Below, piece after piece: positions 19,281 through 27,946 of a stretch of DNA of 64,000 nt. How positions within the stretch are numbered: position 1 is the stretch's first letter; every line of letters starts with the position of its first letter. The notes below the pieces were generated by a model, which was given only the letters and a program-made list of their open reading frames with translations, searched no databases and was not told the DNA's origin. The translations under genes were made by a program, and so were the position numbers. Location: the NCBI RefSeq assembly GCF_042662685.1, contig NZ_JBHSYO010000002.1, positions 1-64,000 of the forward strand, read 5' to 3'. Origin of the DNA: Pseudobowmanella zhangzhouensis (GTDB taxonomy: Bacteria; Pseudomonadota; Gammaproteobacteria; Enterobacterales; Alteromonadaceae).

Positions 19281-20543
19281 GTGGATTTACAATTCGACCA
19301 ACGCCACATCTGGCATCCCTATACCTCTGCCTTGTCTCCGCTACCCTGCTACGGCGTAACCCATGCCGATGGTGTGTATTTGCATCTTGAGGATGGGCGT
19401 CAACTGGTCGATGGTATGTCCTCCTGGTGGGCTGCCATTCATGGTTATAACCACCCCCGTCTGAACGCCGCAGTCAAAGCGCAGGTGGACAAAATGTCCC
19501 ACGTGATGTTTGGCGGGTTAACCCACGAACCGGCCATTGAGTTATGCAAAAAATTGCTGGATATGGCGCCAAGCGGATTGAACCGGGTATTTTTAGCCGA
19601 CTCTGGCTCGGTGGCGGTAGAAGTGGCGATGAAAATGGCTATTCAATACTGGGCTTGTCAGGGCAATACCAGTAAACATCGTTTTGTTACCGTCAGAAAT
19701 GGTTACCACGGCGACACCTTCAACGCCATGTCGGTATGTGATCCGGTTAATGGCATGCACAGTTTGTTCAGCAAAGCGCTGAGTCCGCAACTGTTCGCCC
19801 CTGCACCGCAAACCCGCTTTGGCCATGCCTGGAATGAAGATGATTTCAGTCCCATGGTTGAGTTGGTCGAGCGCCACCACCATGAAATTGCCGCATTGAT
19901 CATTGAACCTGTGGTGCAAGGGGCTGGTGGTATGCGGTTGTACCACCCCACGTATCTGCAGCGTTGCCGACAATTGTGTGATCAGTACGATATTTTGCTA
20001 ATTGCTGATGAAATCGCCACCGGCTTTGGTCGCACCGGCGAATTGTTTGGCTGCGATCACGCGCAAATCAGTCCGGATATTATGTGTTTAGGCAAAGCAC
20101 TGACCGGCGGGTATATGACGCTGGCGGCGACCCTGTGCAGTGAAGATGTGGCATCTGGCGTCTGTCAGGGGCAGCCCGGTGTCTTTATGCATGGCCCCAC
20201 CTTTATGGGCAATCCACTGGCCTGTGCAGTGGCCTGCGCGAGTTTAGACATTCTTAATGAAAACCACTGGCAGCAACAGGTACAGCAGATTGAACAACAG
20301 CTAAAACATGAGCTCGCCCCGTGCAAAACGCTGCAAAGCGTTGCTGATGTGCGGGTGTTAGGGGCAATTGGTGTGGTGGAAACCCGTCAACCGGTGGATA
20401 TGGCGAAAATTCAGCGTCAGTTTGTCGAATTGGGCGTGTGGCTCCGGCCCTTTGGCAAACTGGTGTATGTCATGCCGCCATACATCGTCACCCCGGCGCA
20501 ACTCAGTCAGCTAACCAGTGCCATCTTTAAGGTATTAAGTTAA
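19281..20543 (+). CDS. bioA: adenosylmethionine-8-amino-7-oxononanoate aminotransferase
   Basis: PLP aminotransferase making 7,8-diaminopelargonate with SAM as amino donor. It has FDQRHIWHPYTS near the N-terminus, SSWWAAIHGYNHP, IADEIATGFGRTG and the PLP Lys in CLGKALTGG (Lys272 from this start). The frame is open back to ATG 19212, but that stretch contains the BirA operator, so I choose GTG 19281 (420 aa); TTG 19272 is an alternative. E. coli BioA is of similar length. Confidence 0.9.
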   Translation: MDLQFDQRHIWHPYTSALSPLPCYGVTHADGVYLHLEDGRQLVDGMSSWWAAIHGYNHPRLNAAVKAQVDKMSHVMFGGLTHEPAIELCKKLLDMAPSGLNRVFLADSGSVAVEVAMKMAIQYWACQGNTSKHRFVTVRNGYHGDTFNAMSVCDPVNGMHSLFSKALSPQLFAPAPQTRFGHAWNEDDFSPMVELVERHHHEIAALIIEPVVQGAGGMRLYHPTYLQRCRQLCDQYDILLIADEIATGFGRTGELFGCDHAQISPDIMCLGKALTGGYMTLAATLCSEDVASGVCQGQPGVFMHGPTFMGNPLACAVACASLDILNENHWQQQVQQIEQQLKHELAPCKTLQSVADVRVLGAIGVVETRQPVDMAKIQRQFVELGVWLRPFGKLVYVMPPYIVTPAQLSQLTSAIFKVLS

Positions 20544-20551
20544 CGCGGCGT

Positions 20552-20926
20552 TTACCTGGCCATCCAGATCAACATCAGGCCACTACCGGCAGCGAACAAC
20601 AGAAACACCACATTACTCCAGCTTGAGTCGGTAGCTCGGCGTGCGCGGACACGGCGTAACACAGTGCCGGCGAGCGACAATAATACACAAATAGCAAGCA
20701 ATCCTTGCAGGTAGGGTAACAAGGTGGCATTCCATTCTGCGCGGGTTTCAATCCCCCAGAAGCGCTGCACCCCGGTCTGCAACTCAGGCCGGGCGAAATG
20801 AAAAATAATTGAGGCGATAATAAACATTATCCAGCCGCCAATACTGGCTAGCTCTAAAAATCGGACCCCGGCATCCTTACCCTGGCGCCGCTCGTCTGCG
20901 GACGGTGAATTTATTGGCTTTTTCAT
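20552..20926 (-). CDS. small membrane protein, function unknown
   Basis: Protein of 124 aa with a polar N-terminus rich in charged residues (SADERRQGKDAG) and three hydrophobic segments (IGGWIMFIIASIIFHF; LLPYLQGLLAICVLLSL; VVFLLFAAGSGLMLIW). An RRVRAR basic stretch precedes the last segment. Converges on bioA with 8 bases between. Not recognised beyond a conserved-hypothetical membrane protein. The 195 bases on to asnS carry no gene. Confidence 0.7.
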   Translation of the reverse strand: MKKPINSPSADERRQGKDAGVRFLELASIGGWIMFIIASIIFHFARPELQTGVQRFWGIETRAEWNATLLPYLQGLLAICVLLSLAGTVLRRVRARRATDSSWSNVVFLLFAAGSGLMLIWMAR

Positions 20927-21121
20927 ATTATTTTTCTTGTTTCTGACAATTAGCTAAGTAACATAAGCGACCTGCTTTTATCCAGGCTGCCGCGCGCCTA
21001 ACTGATTATTTTTTAGCTAGTGTGTCAAAGACGAGGTGCAATTGCATCCCCTGCGGTAAGCTTTCGAACAAAAATCATAACCTAAACAGGGATCACCTTG
21101 GGATGATCCACGGAGAAACAC

Positions 21122-22519
21122 ATGGCGCATGCCCCGGTAACTGATGTCTTAGCGGGTAAATTCCCGCTGGGTAGCGATGTAACCATCAAAGGTTGGATCC
21201 GCACCCGCCGCGATTCTAAAGCGGGCCTTTCATTTTTGGCTGTTCACGATGGTAGCTGCTTTGACCCTGTGCAGGTCATCGCATTGGATACCTTACCCAA
21301 TTATGAAGACATCAAACGCCTGACCACCGCCTGCTCTGTGGTCGTCAGTGGTGTGGTAAAACCGTCTGAAGGTCAGGGTCAGGACTTCGAAATCGAAGCC
21401 ACTGCAGTCGAGGTTATCGGCTGGGTAGAAAATCCGGATACCTACCCCATGGCACCAAAACGCCACAGCATGGAATACCTGCGTGAACACGCGCACCTGC
21501 GTCCACGCACTAACGTCATCGGCGCGGTTGCCCGCGTACGTAACTGTCTGTCACAAGCCATTCACCGCTTTTTCCACGAGCAAGGCTATTTCTGGGTCAG
21601 CACCCCGATCATGACCGCCAGCGATACTGAAGGTGCCGGTGAGATGTTCCGCGTGTCTACGCTGGATATGAACAACCTGCCCCGCACCGACAAAGGTGAC
21701 GTGGATTACAGCCAGGACTTTTTTGGCAAAGAAACCTATCTGACGGTATCGGGTCAGTTAAACGGTGAAACCTACGCCTGTGCCCTGTCCAAAATCTACA
21801 CCTTTGGCCCGACGTTCCGTGCGGAGAACTCCAACACCAGCCGTCACCTGGCGGAATTCTGGATGATTGAGCCAGAAGTGGCGTTTGCCGAGTTGAGCGA
21901 TATCGCCCAGCTCGCCGAAGACATGCTCAAGTATGTGTTCAAAGCCGTACTGGCAGAGCGCCCGGATGATATGAAGTTCTTTGCCGAGCGCATCAACCCG
22001 GAAGCCATCTCACGTTTAGAAAAAGTGATCGGTCAGGACTTCGTACGCATGGATTACACCGATGCCATTGAGATCCTGCAGGCCAGCGGTAAAAAATTCG
22101 AATTCCCGGTTGAATGGGGTATGGATTTGGCGTCAGAACATGAGCGTTATCTGGCGGAAGAGCATGTTGGCGCCCCTATCATCATGCAGAACTATCCCAA
22201 AGACATTAAAGCATTCTATATGCGCTTAAATGACGATGGTAAAACTGTCGCCGCGATGGACGTGCTGGCGCCGGGCATTGGTGAAATCATCGGTGGTTCA
22301 CAGCGTGAAGAGCGTCTGGATGTGTTCGATGCTCGTCTGGACGAGATGGGTCTGAGCAAAGAAGATTACAGCTGGTACCGTGACCTGCGCCGTTATGGCA
22401 CCGTGCCGCACGCTGGTTTTGGTCTGGGTTTCGAGCGACTGGTCGCCTACGTGACTGGCATGGCCAACGTGCGAGACGTGATCCCGTTCCCACGTACCCC
22501 GGGCAACGCAAGCTTCTAA
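21122..22519 (+). CDS. asnS: asparaginyl-tRNA synthetase
   Basis: Class II synthetase charging tRNA-Asn, 465 aa, the normal length. The N-terminal OB-fold (VTIKGWIRTRRDSK) is followed by class II motif 2 (TFRAENSNTSRHLAEFWMIE) and motif 3 (GLGFERL) near the C-terminus. ATG 21122 follows CGGAGAAACAC. A small hairpin, GGATCA/TGATCC with an 8-base loop (21090-21109), lies just before the ribosome site. Confidence 0.97.
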   Translation: MAHAPVTDVLAGKFPLGSDVTIKGWIRTRRDSKAGLSFLAVHDGSCFDPVQVIALDTLPNYEDIKRLTTACSVVVSGVVKPSEGQGQDFEIEATAVEVIGWVENPDTYPMAPKRHSMEYLREHAHLRPRTNVIGAVARVRNCLSQAIHRFFHEQGYFWVSTPIMTASDTEGAGEMFRVSTLDMNNLPRTDKGDVDYSQDFFGKETYLTVSGQLNGETYACALSKIYTFGPTFRAENSNTSRHLAEFWMIEPEVAFAELSDIAQLAEDMLKYVFKAVLAERPDDMKFFAERINPEAISRLEKVIGQDFVRMDYTDAIEILQASGKKFEFPVEWGMDLASEHERYLAEEHVGAPIIMQNYPKDIKAFYMRLNDDGKTVAAMDVLAPGIGEIIGGSQREERLDVFDARLDEMGLSKEDYSWYRDLRRYGTVPHAGFGLGFERLVAYVTGMANVRDVIPFPRTPGNASF

Positions 22520-22531
22520 AGCATTACACAT

Positions 22532-22561
22532 AAAAAAGCCGCGACGATTCGCGGCTTTTTT
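22532..22561. terminator. terminator between asnS and the lipoprotein gene
   Basis: GCCGCGA/TCGCGGC hairpin flanked by A6 and T7, serving the convergent genes on both sides. Confidence 0.9.
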
Positions 22562-22575
22562 GTATCTGCAACTAA

Positions 22576-24210
22576 CTACCAGGAGCCATACATAGGATTG
22601 GGCAGCACAATCACGTCCCCGCCCCAGCGTTTTAGCAACGCATCCACATCGGCATCTTCCTGCGTAATGAATTCCACATCTTCAATATTATCTCCCACCT
22701 GCATCAGAATTTGATGAGGTTGCTTCCAGCTTGCCGGCATTTGCTTATCTACGACTAAACAATCCGGGTTACCTTGCCTGATTTGCTGACGGCGCAGATC
22801 TTTATCATTAATAATGGTTTTATGGTCGATGGCCTGCTTATCTTGTGCACGACGCCCTACCAAACAGGTATTATCCGCAGATAAAGGTAAGCCCAGCGCC
22901 AGCAGGTTAGCCCAGGTATGGCTATCCAGCGATTTATCCCGGTTAGTGATCAGCATTAACTTACCGCCACCGGCCAGCACCGCATCAATAAAACCAGCCA
23001 CCCCCGGCACCAGACTGGCTTTTTCACTGATTACCCAGTCTTTCCAGCTTTCGCGTGAATAGCCTTTACCCATGCGCTCACGCATCGCCTGATACGCACT
23101 GTTATCCAGCACGGTTTCATCGATATCCATCACCACCACCCACGGGTTTTGTGGCAGGCTGCGGGCGCGAACAGAGTCGGCAGCGCTTTGATAAATCGCG
23201 CTGGTGATCACGCGGTACTCTTTACTGGTGGTCTGCCATTTTACGGCGTTGCTCAGCGGTTTGGGCGCCGCTTTTAATGTCAATGATACCGGGCAATGGT
23301 CGCTCAGCATCGCTTTGCGCTGCATATTCTCATATACATGTATCTCGGCTGCAGGCACCTGCACATCACCGGCCCAGCCACCGGCAAGAATATGATCGAT
23401 AGGTGCCGGATAACGGGCGTCGCAGCCAATCAGGTCACGGGTTGTTATCTGCAGGCTCGACGCAGAACCATCGCTATTTTGGGTTAATGTGCGGGTCATG
23501 CGGTTATAGCTGGCGGACAAACGATGGTTAAAATCGCCCAGCACCAGATACGGTTTGCCGGCCTTTTCACGCTGTTCTACCCAACTGTCCAGTACAGGAG
23601 CCTGTTGCGCATAGGTTTGGCAAGCCGGAGAGTCCGCCTGACTGAAGTCATCGACAAAACATCCACTTTTCATATGCACATTAAGCAATTCAACCTGACC
23701 CAGAGCAGTGCTAACGGTTAAGCCAAGGCCAAAACGCAGACCCGGATTATTTAATGCCAGCGCATCAAATTGCTCAACCTGTACAACCGGTACAGATTTT
23801 TTAACTGCATAGGCGACTTTCTGTGGAGTAGACAGGTTGCCACTGCCGCGGCATTCGTACGCAGGACTATCGGCGCGCGCTGACATAATTACCTGCCAGT
23901 CAGACTCAGGAAAGACCGCTTTTACTGCGTCGGCAGATGCCACTTCCTGCAGCGCAACGATATCGGCACGTAACCCCGCAGCGTAAGCGCGTAATCTATC
24001 AAAATCGGCGGCCTGGCGCGGACGGCAACCGCCCTCAGCCGGCAAAGCCAGATGTTCCATATTCCAGGTAACGACCGTTAACCCTGCCAGCGATTGCGCG
24101 GTTGCGACCGGTTCGTTAACCGGTGCCAACGGCTTGGGCTGGCTAACCGCACAGCCGACTGTGGCCAGTACGCAGCTGCTTAGTAAGGCTGCACGTACAA
24201 TGTTTTGCAT
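22576..24210 (-). CDS. lipoprotein fusing EEP hydrolase and HAD acid phosphatase
   Basis: Exported 544-aa lipoprotein (lipobox ending at Cys20, LATVGC). Residues about 42-310 form an endonuclease/exonuclease/phosphatase domain with TWNMEH, ALQEV, NVHMKSG, LGDFNHR, PIDHIL and SDHCPV. From about 330 comes a HAD domain of the e(P4)/class B acid phosphatase type with DIDETVLDN, LITNRD and GDNIED. Both halves keep their catalytic residues, so one protein may first cut nucleic acid or a phosphodiester and then remove the terminal phosphate, scavenging phosphate outside the cytoplasm (inference). Confidence 0.88.
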   Translation of the reverse strand: MQNIVRAALLSSCVLATVGCAVSQPKPLAPVNEPVATAQSLAGLTVVTWNMEHLALPAEGGCRPRQAADFDRLRAYAAGLRADIVALQEVASADAVKAVFPESDWQVIMSARADSPAYECRGSGNLSTPQKVAYAVKKSVPVVQVEQFDALALNNPGLRFGLGLTVSTALGQVELLNVHMKSGCFVDDFSQADSPACQTYAQQAPVLDSWVEQREKAGKPYLVLGDFNHRLSASYNRMTRTLTQNSDGSASSLQITTRDLIGCDARYPAPIDHILAGGWAGDVQVPAAEIHVYENMQRKAMLSDHCPVSLTLKAAPKPLSNAVKWQTTSKEYRVITSAIYQSAADSVRARSLPQNPWVVVMDIDETVLDNSAYQAMRERMGKGYSRESWKDWVISEKASLVPGVAGFIDAVLAGGGKLMLITNRDKSLDSHTWANLLALGLPLSADNTCLVGRRAQDKQAIDHKTIINDKDLRRQQIRQGNPDCLVVDKQMPASWKQPHQILMQVGDNIEDVEFITQEDADVDALLKRWGGDVIVLPNPMYGSW

Positions 24211-24316
24211 GTTGAGAATTCCAATTTCGAAAAGCGGCAGGCTATTACATTTTCAGTGTAAATTCACCGATATTCGCCGTTAATTAATCAAGATAAGATG
24301 AATTACAGCGGCGCGC

Positions 24317-24868
24317 CTAGCGCCACTGCTCGTAGGTAGGCAGGCTCACTTCGCGGCTGCGCTGAGGCGATTCCCCTTGGGCGGTACCCACATACAAAAA
24401 GCCTACGATATGTTCTGACTCGGCCACCCCTAATGCTTGTTTAACCTGATCAAAATGTGCGTAAGGGCCAGTGCGCCAGATGGAATCAAAACCTTTGGCT
24501 CTGGCAGCCAGTTGCATGGCATACACAGCGCAACTGGCAGCACTGAATTGTTCACTGGCGGGTACTTTGGGATGCTCTGTCAGACGTGTAGTAATCACAA
24601 CGACCATAGGAGCACGTAACGGTAATTCTGGCGCGCGGGCAATATCACGCTCGGATAGGTCATTATCTATGGCCGCCTGTTCGAAGATATCGCCCAGACG
24701 TTTTAATCCAAGCCCTTCACAGACAATAAAATGCCAGGGTTTGAGGCCAGCGTGATCCGGCACACTGGCTGCGGCTTGCAACATGGTATTGAGGGTGTGT
24801 TGATCAGGTGCTGGGGCCTGTAAGCGTGGCATAGAAGAACGGGCCAATAAAAAATCTACAAAATCCAT
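24317..24868 (-). CDS. nitroreductase family protein, YdjA-like
   Basis: Small FMN-dependent oxidoreductase of 183 aa. The N-terminal FMN-binding Arg-Ser (LLARSSMPRL), PDHAGLKPWHFIV and the central SEQFSAASCAVYAMQLAARAK fit the YdjA group, which acts as homodimers. The natural substrate is unknown. Stands alone between the fusion lipoprotein and the DoxX gene. Confidence 0.85.
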   Translation of the reverse strand: MDFVDFLLARSSMPRLQAPAPDQHTLNTMLQAAASVPDHAGLKPWHFIVCEGLGLKRLGDIFEQAAIDNDLSERDIARAPELPLRAPMVVVITTRLTEHPKVPASEQFSAASCAVYAMQLAARAKGFDSIWRTGPYAHFDQVKQALGVAESEHIVGFLYVGTAQGESPQRSREVSLPTYEQWR

Positions 24869-24930
24869 AGTGCCTCATAACAATGAAAAGATCGGACGTC
24901 CTGCCTAAAAATATCAGAACTGCCCACATT

Positions 24931-25539
24931 CTAAAGCGGTTCTGCAAAATTTTTATTCGACGCCATCAGCCGACGTTTAATCCAATAGTCGACACTGGTG
25001 TAGCGACCGCCGCCACTGAATAACAGCATCAGGAGCATTAAAAAGTAGGTAGCTGCGAACTCTATCCCATTGTTTAGGATGACAAAATTACCACTACTGG
25101 TGAGCCAGTCATAATGGCCATACTGTTGCAAAATATCGCGGGCCATGTTGAGTTTTTCAGCCGAACTGGCTATCGCCTCATTACCGCTGGCCAGCCAACT
25201 GGAAGGATCCGCGATGGCCAGCCAGCCATTCTGCCAGTGCACGATAAAGGCCGCGACCAGCATCGTCACCATCAAAGGAATGGCGCTTAACCGGGTGGCA
25301 AGCCCCAGCAGCAATAAAATAGCGCCGATAATTTCCGTGCCGGTCGCCAGCGCAGCCATCAGGCCCGGCAATGGCAGCTCTAACGGATGTTCAAACCAAC
25401 TCACCGTATCGCCGAAATGCATGGCTTTGTTCCAGCCGGCCTGCAATAACACCGGCGCCAGATACAGACGTAGTAGTAATGGCCCGATGCCATCGAAATG
25501 TGAAAGCTTTTGCAGTGATTGCTGATATAAGGCGAACAT
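24931..25539 (-). CDS. DoxX family membrane protein
   Basis: Inner-membrane protein of 202 aa with four hydrophobic segments and DoxX-type features: LRLYLAPVLLQAGWNKA near the start, then ATGTEIIGAILLLLGLATRL. Start at ATG 25539 after AGGGA; the longer frame to 25623 overlaps the small plus-strand gene. DoxX proteins are linked to redox or thiosulphate functions, but none is defined here. Confidence 0.83.
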   Translation of the reverse strand: MFALYQQSLQKLSHFDGIGPLLLRLYLAPVLLQAGWNKAMHFGDTVSWFEHPLELPLPGLMAALATGTEIIGAILLLLGLATRLSAIPLMVTMLVAAFIVHWQNGWLAIADPSSWLASGNEAIASSAEKLNMARDILQQYGHYDWLTSSGNFVILNNGIEFAATYFLMLLMLLFSGGGRYTSVDYWIKRRLMASNKNFAEPL

Positions 25540-25599
25540 AACGTCCCTGTGCTGTAATGAGTGTTTTGCATAGGAGCGTGTTGAGCGGGGATTTATTTC

Positions 25600-25779
25600 A
25601 TGACAACACCAGAAAAACCGCATAACGCTGGTGCGTTAGCCCAATTACATCAGGCTAAACGCCAAAACGTCGCGCACCGCAGCGGCAGTGCGCGCTTTCT
25701 TGCTCGCCTGGCAGATGAAGACCATCAGCGAATCGCCTTATTAATTCGCAAATGGCTTGAACAGGACGCGCTTAAATAG
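25600..25779 (+). CDS. small 59-aa protein, candidate
   Basis: Open frame of 59 codons from ATG 25600, after GCGGGG, to TAG 25779. Begins MTTPEKPHNAGALAQLHQA and ends LLIRKWLEQDALK: polar, Arg/Lys/His-rich and probably helical. It is divergent from the DoxX gene (60 bases) and its stop overlaps the end of fadH by 8 bases, a spacing that suggests a real gene filling the gap. No membrane segment or known motif. Confidence 0.55.
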   Translation: MTTPEKPHNAGALAQLHQAKRQNVAHRSGSARFLARLADEDHQRIALLIRKWLEQDALK

Positions 25780-27799
25780 CCGCCGCCAGTTCTGCGCCCT
25801 GACGAATCGCGCGCTTGGCATCCAGTTCAGCGGCCACATCGGCACCACCAATCAGATGCACTTTCACACCGGCATTGTTCAATCCGTCATATAAGGCACG
25901 CAGCGGTTCCTGACCGGCACAGACAATCACGTTATCGACTTCCAGCAGCATTGGCTTGTCGTTAACAGAAATATGCAGGCCCGCATCATCAATTTTGTGG
26001 TACTCAACACCCGGGATCATTTTCACCCCTTTGTGTTGCAGTGAGCTGCGATGGATCCAGCCAGTGGTTTTACCCAGCCCCGCGCCGACCTTAGTCGTTT
26101 TGCGTTGCAGCAACGTCACGTCACGGGCAGCAGGTGGATGCTCGGCTTTGGTCACCGCGCCGCGCTGCGCATATTCTTTATCAATGCCCCAGGCTTTCAT
26201 CCACTGCTGGGGTTGCAGCGCCAGTGAATCTGGCTCTGTCAGATATTCAGCAATATCGAAGCCGATACCACCGGCACCGATTACCGCAACTTTTTGTCCG
26301 ACCGGTTTATGATCACGCAGCACATCCAGATAGCTCAGCACTTTGGGATGATCCGCGCCTTCTAACTTCAATGCACGTGGCACGATCCCTGTTGCCAGAA
26401 TGACTTCATCGAATTTGCCTTCCAATAAAGACTCAACGGTTTGTTCGGATTGCAAATGTACCTGTACGCCAGTGGCCTCAATTTCATATTTGAAATAGCG
26501 CAGGGTTTCGTAAAACTCTTCTTTGCCCGGCACCTGTTTGGCAAAGTTAAACTGCCCACCAATTTCACTTGCCTTATCAAATACATGCACTTCATGGCCA
26601 CGACTGGCAGCGTAACAACTAAACGCCAGACCGGCTGGACCTGCCCCCACCACCGCCAGACGTTTCTTGTGATTGGTCAGGGTGAAGTTCAGTTCGGTTT
26701 CATAGCCCGCCCGTGGATTGACCAGACACGAGGCGCGCTTTCGCTCGAACACATGATCCAAACACGCCTGATTACACGCAATACAGGTATTGATACGCTC
26801 GGCCTGCCCCGCCGCCGCTTTATTAACAAAGTCCGGATCGGCCAGGAAGGGTCGGGCCATCGAGACCATATCAGCCTGACCGCTGGCCAGCACCTGCTCA
26901 GCCACGGCCGGATCATTGATTCGGTTAGTGGTAATCAATGGCAGTGACACTTCGCCTTTGAGCTTTTCCGTCACCCAGGTAAACGCCGCGCGAGGCACGG
27001 ACGTCGCAATGGTAGGCACCCGCGCTTCGTGCCAGCCAATACCGGTGTTGATTATCGTGGCGCCGTCCTGTTCCAGCCATTTGGCCATTTGCACCACTTC
27101 TTCCCAGCGGTTACCACCGTCAACCAGATCCAACATGGATAAGCGGAAGATAATAATAAAGTCATGACCGACAGCGTCGCGCACGGCCTGCACGATTTCG
27201 CGCGCGAAGCGGGCGCGATTTTCAAACGAGCCACCATATTCATCGCTACGCTGGTTGGTGCGTGGACAAATAAACTGGTTAATCAAATACCCTTCTGAGC
27301 CCATAATCTCAACGCCGTCGTAACCGGCCTGGTGCGCCAGTTTGGCGCACTTGGCGTAGTCTTTGACTGTACTGCGGATCCCGAATTTGGACATAGCACG
27401 AGGTTTAAACGGGCTAATCGGCGCTTTAATAGCCGATGGCGCAACCGCCAACGGATGATAACCATAACGCCCGGTGTGCAGGATCTGCATACAAATTTTG
27501 CCATCGTGGGCGTGCACCGCGTCGGTAATCACCTCATGGGCTTTAGCGTGCTTACTTTTCGCCATTCGCGCGGCAAACGGCATAACCCAACCTTCGCGGT
27601 TAGGACTGATACCACCGGTAACGATAAGGCCAACACCTCCTGCTGCACGTTCGGCGTAAAAGGCAGCCATTTTTGCATGACCATCCTTTTCTTCCTCTAA
27701 GCCGATGTGCATCGAGCCCATCAGGGTGCGGTTTTTCAGTGTCGTAAAGCCTAAATCTAACGGCGCAAATAAATGTGGATACAGGGCATTTGTTGTCAT
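25772..27799 (-). CDS. fadH: NADPH-dependent 2,4-dienoyl-CoA reductase
   Basis: Flavo-iron-sulphur enzyme of 675 aa reducing 2,4-dienoyl-CoA during breakdown of polyunsaturated fatty acids. An N-terminal FMN TIM barrel (old-yellow-enzyme type, GSMHIGLEE) is followed by the 4Fe-4S cysteines in CIACNQACLDHVF and CLVNPRAG (about residues 337-358), an FAD site (VVGAGPAGLAFSC) and an NADPH-binding fold (VIGAGGIGFDIA). Full length. Divergent from sppA. Confidence 0.95.
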   Translation of the reverse strand: MTTNALYPHLFAPLDLGFTTLKNRTLMGSMHIGLEEEKDGHAKMAAFYAERAAGGVGLIVTGGISPNREGWVMPFAARMAKSKHAKAHEVITDAVHAHDGKICMQILHTGRYGYHPLAVAPSAIKAPISPFKPRAMSKFGIRSTVKDYAKCAKLAHQAGYDGVEIMGSEGYLINQFICPRTNQRSDEYGGSFENRARFAREIVQAVRDAVGHDFIIIFRLSMLDLVDGGNRWEEVVQMAKWLEQDGATIINTGIGWHEARVPTIATSVPRAAFTWVTEKLKGEVSLPLITTNRINDPAVAEQVLASGQADMVSMARPFLADPDFVNKAAAGQAERINTCIACNQACLDHVFERKRASCLVNPRAGYETELNFTLTNHKKRLAVVGAGPAGLAFSCYAASRGHEVHVFDKASEIGGQFNFAKQVPGKEEFYETLRYFKYEIEATGVQVHLQSEQTVESLLEGKFDEVILATGIVPRALKLEGADHPKVLSYLDVLRDHKPVGQKVAVIGAGGIGFDIAEYLTEPDSLALQPQQWMKAWGIDKEYAQRGAVTKAEHPPAARDVTLLQRKTTKVGAGLGKTTGWIHRSSLQHKGVKMIPGVEYHKIDDAGLHISVNDKPMLLEVDNVIVCAGQEPLRALYDGLNNAGVKVHLIGGADVAAELDAKRAIRQGAELAAAI

Positions 27800-27946
27800 A
27801 ATTTTCTACTGGTCTTACCTGTGATTGTCTCAGTGTATCGAAAAAATCAGCAAAGCGGTAATTCATAATTGATTACATTTGATTGATTTCACTATGCAAA
27901 AAATTTGTTAGGATTCAAGGTCTGTAAAAAGAGGATACGTGCCCTT

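Noticed and set aside
21037..21046. Palindrome TGCAATTGCA in the asnS leader
   Set aside because: Ten bases only, with no matching regulator site known to me and no promoter elements clearly around it.
22287..22531. Two antisense frames across the end of asnS
   Set aside because: Their composition follows the codon pattern of asnS on the other strand, and there is no ribosome site.
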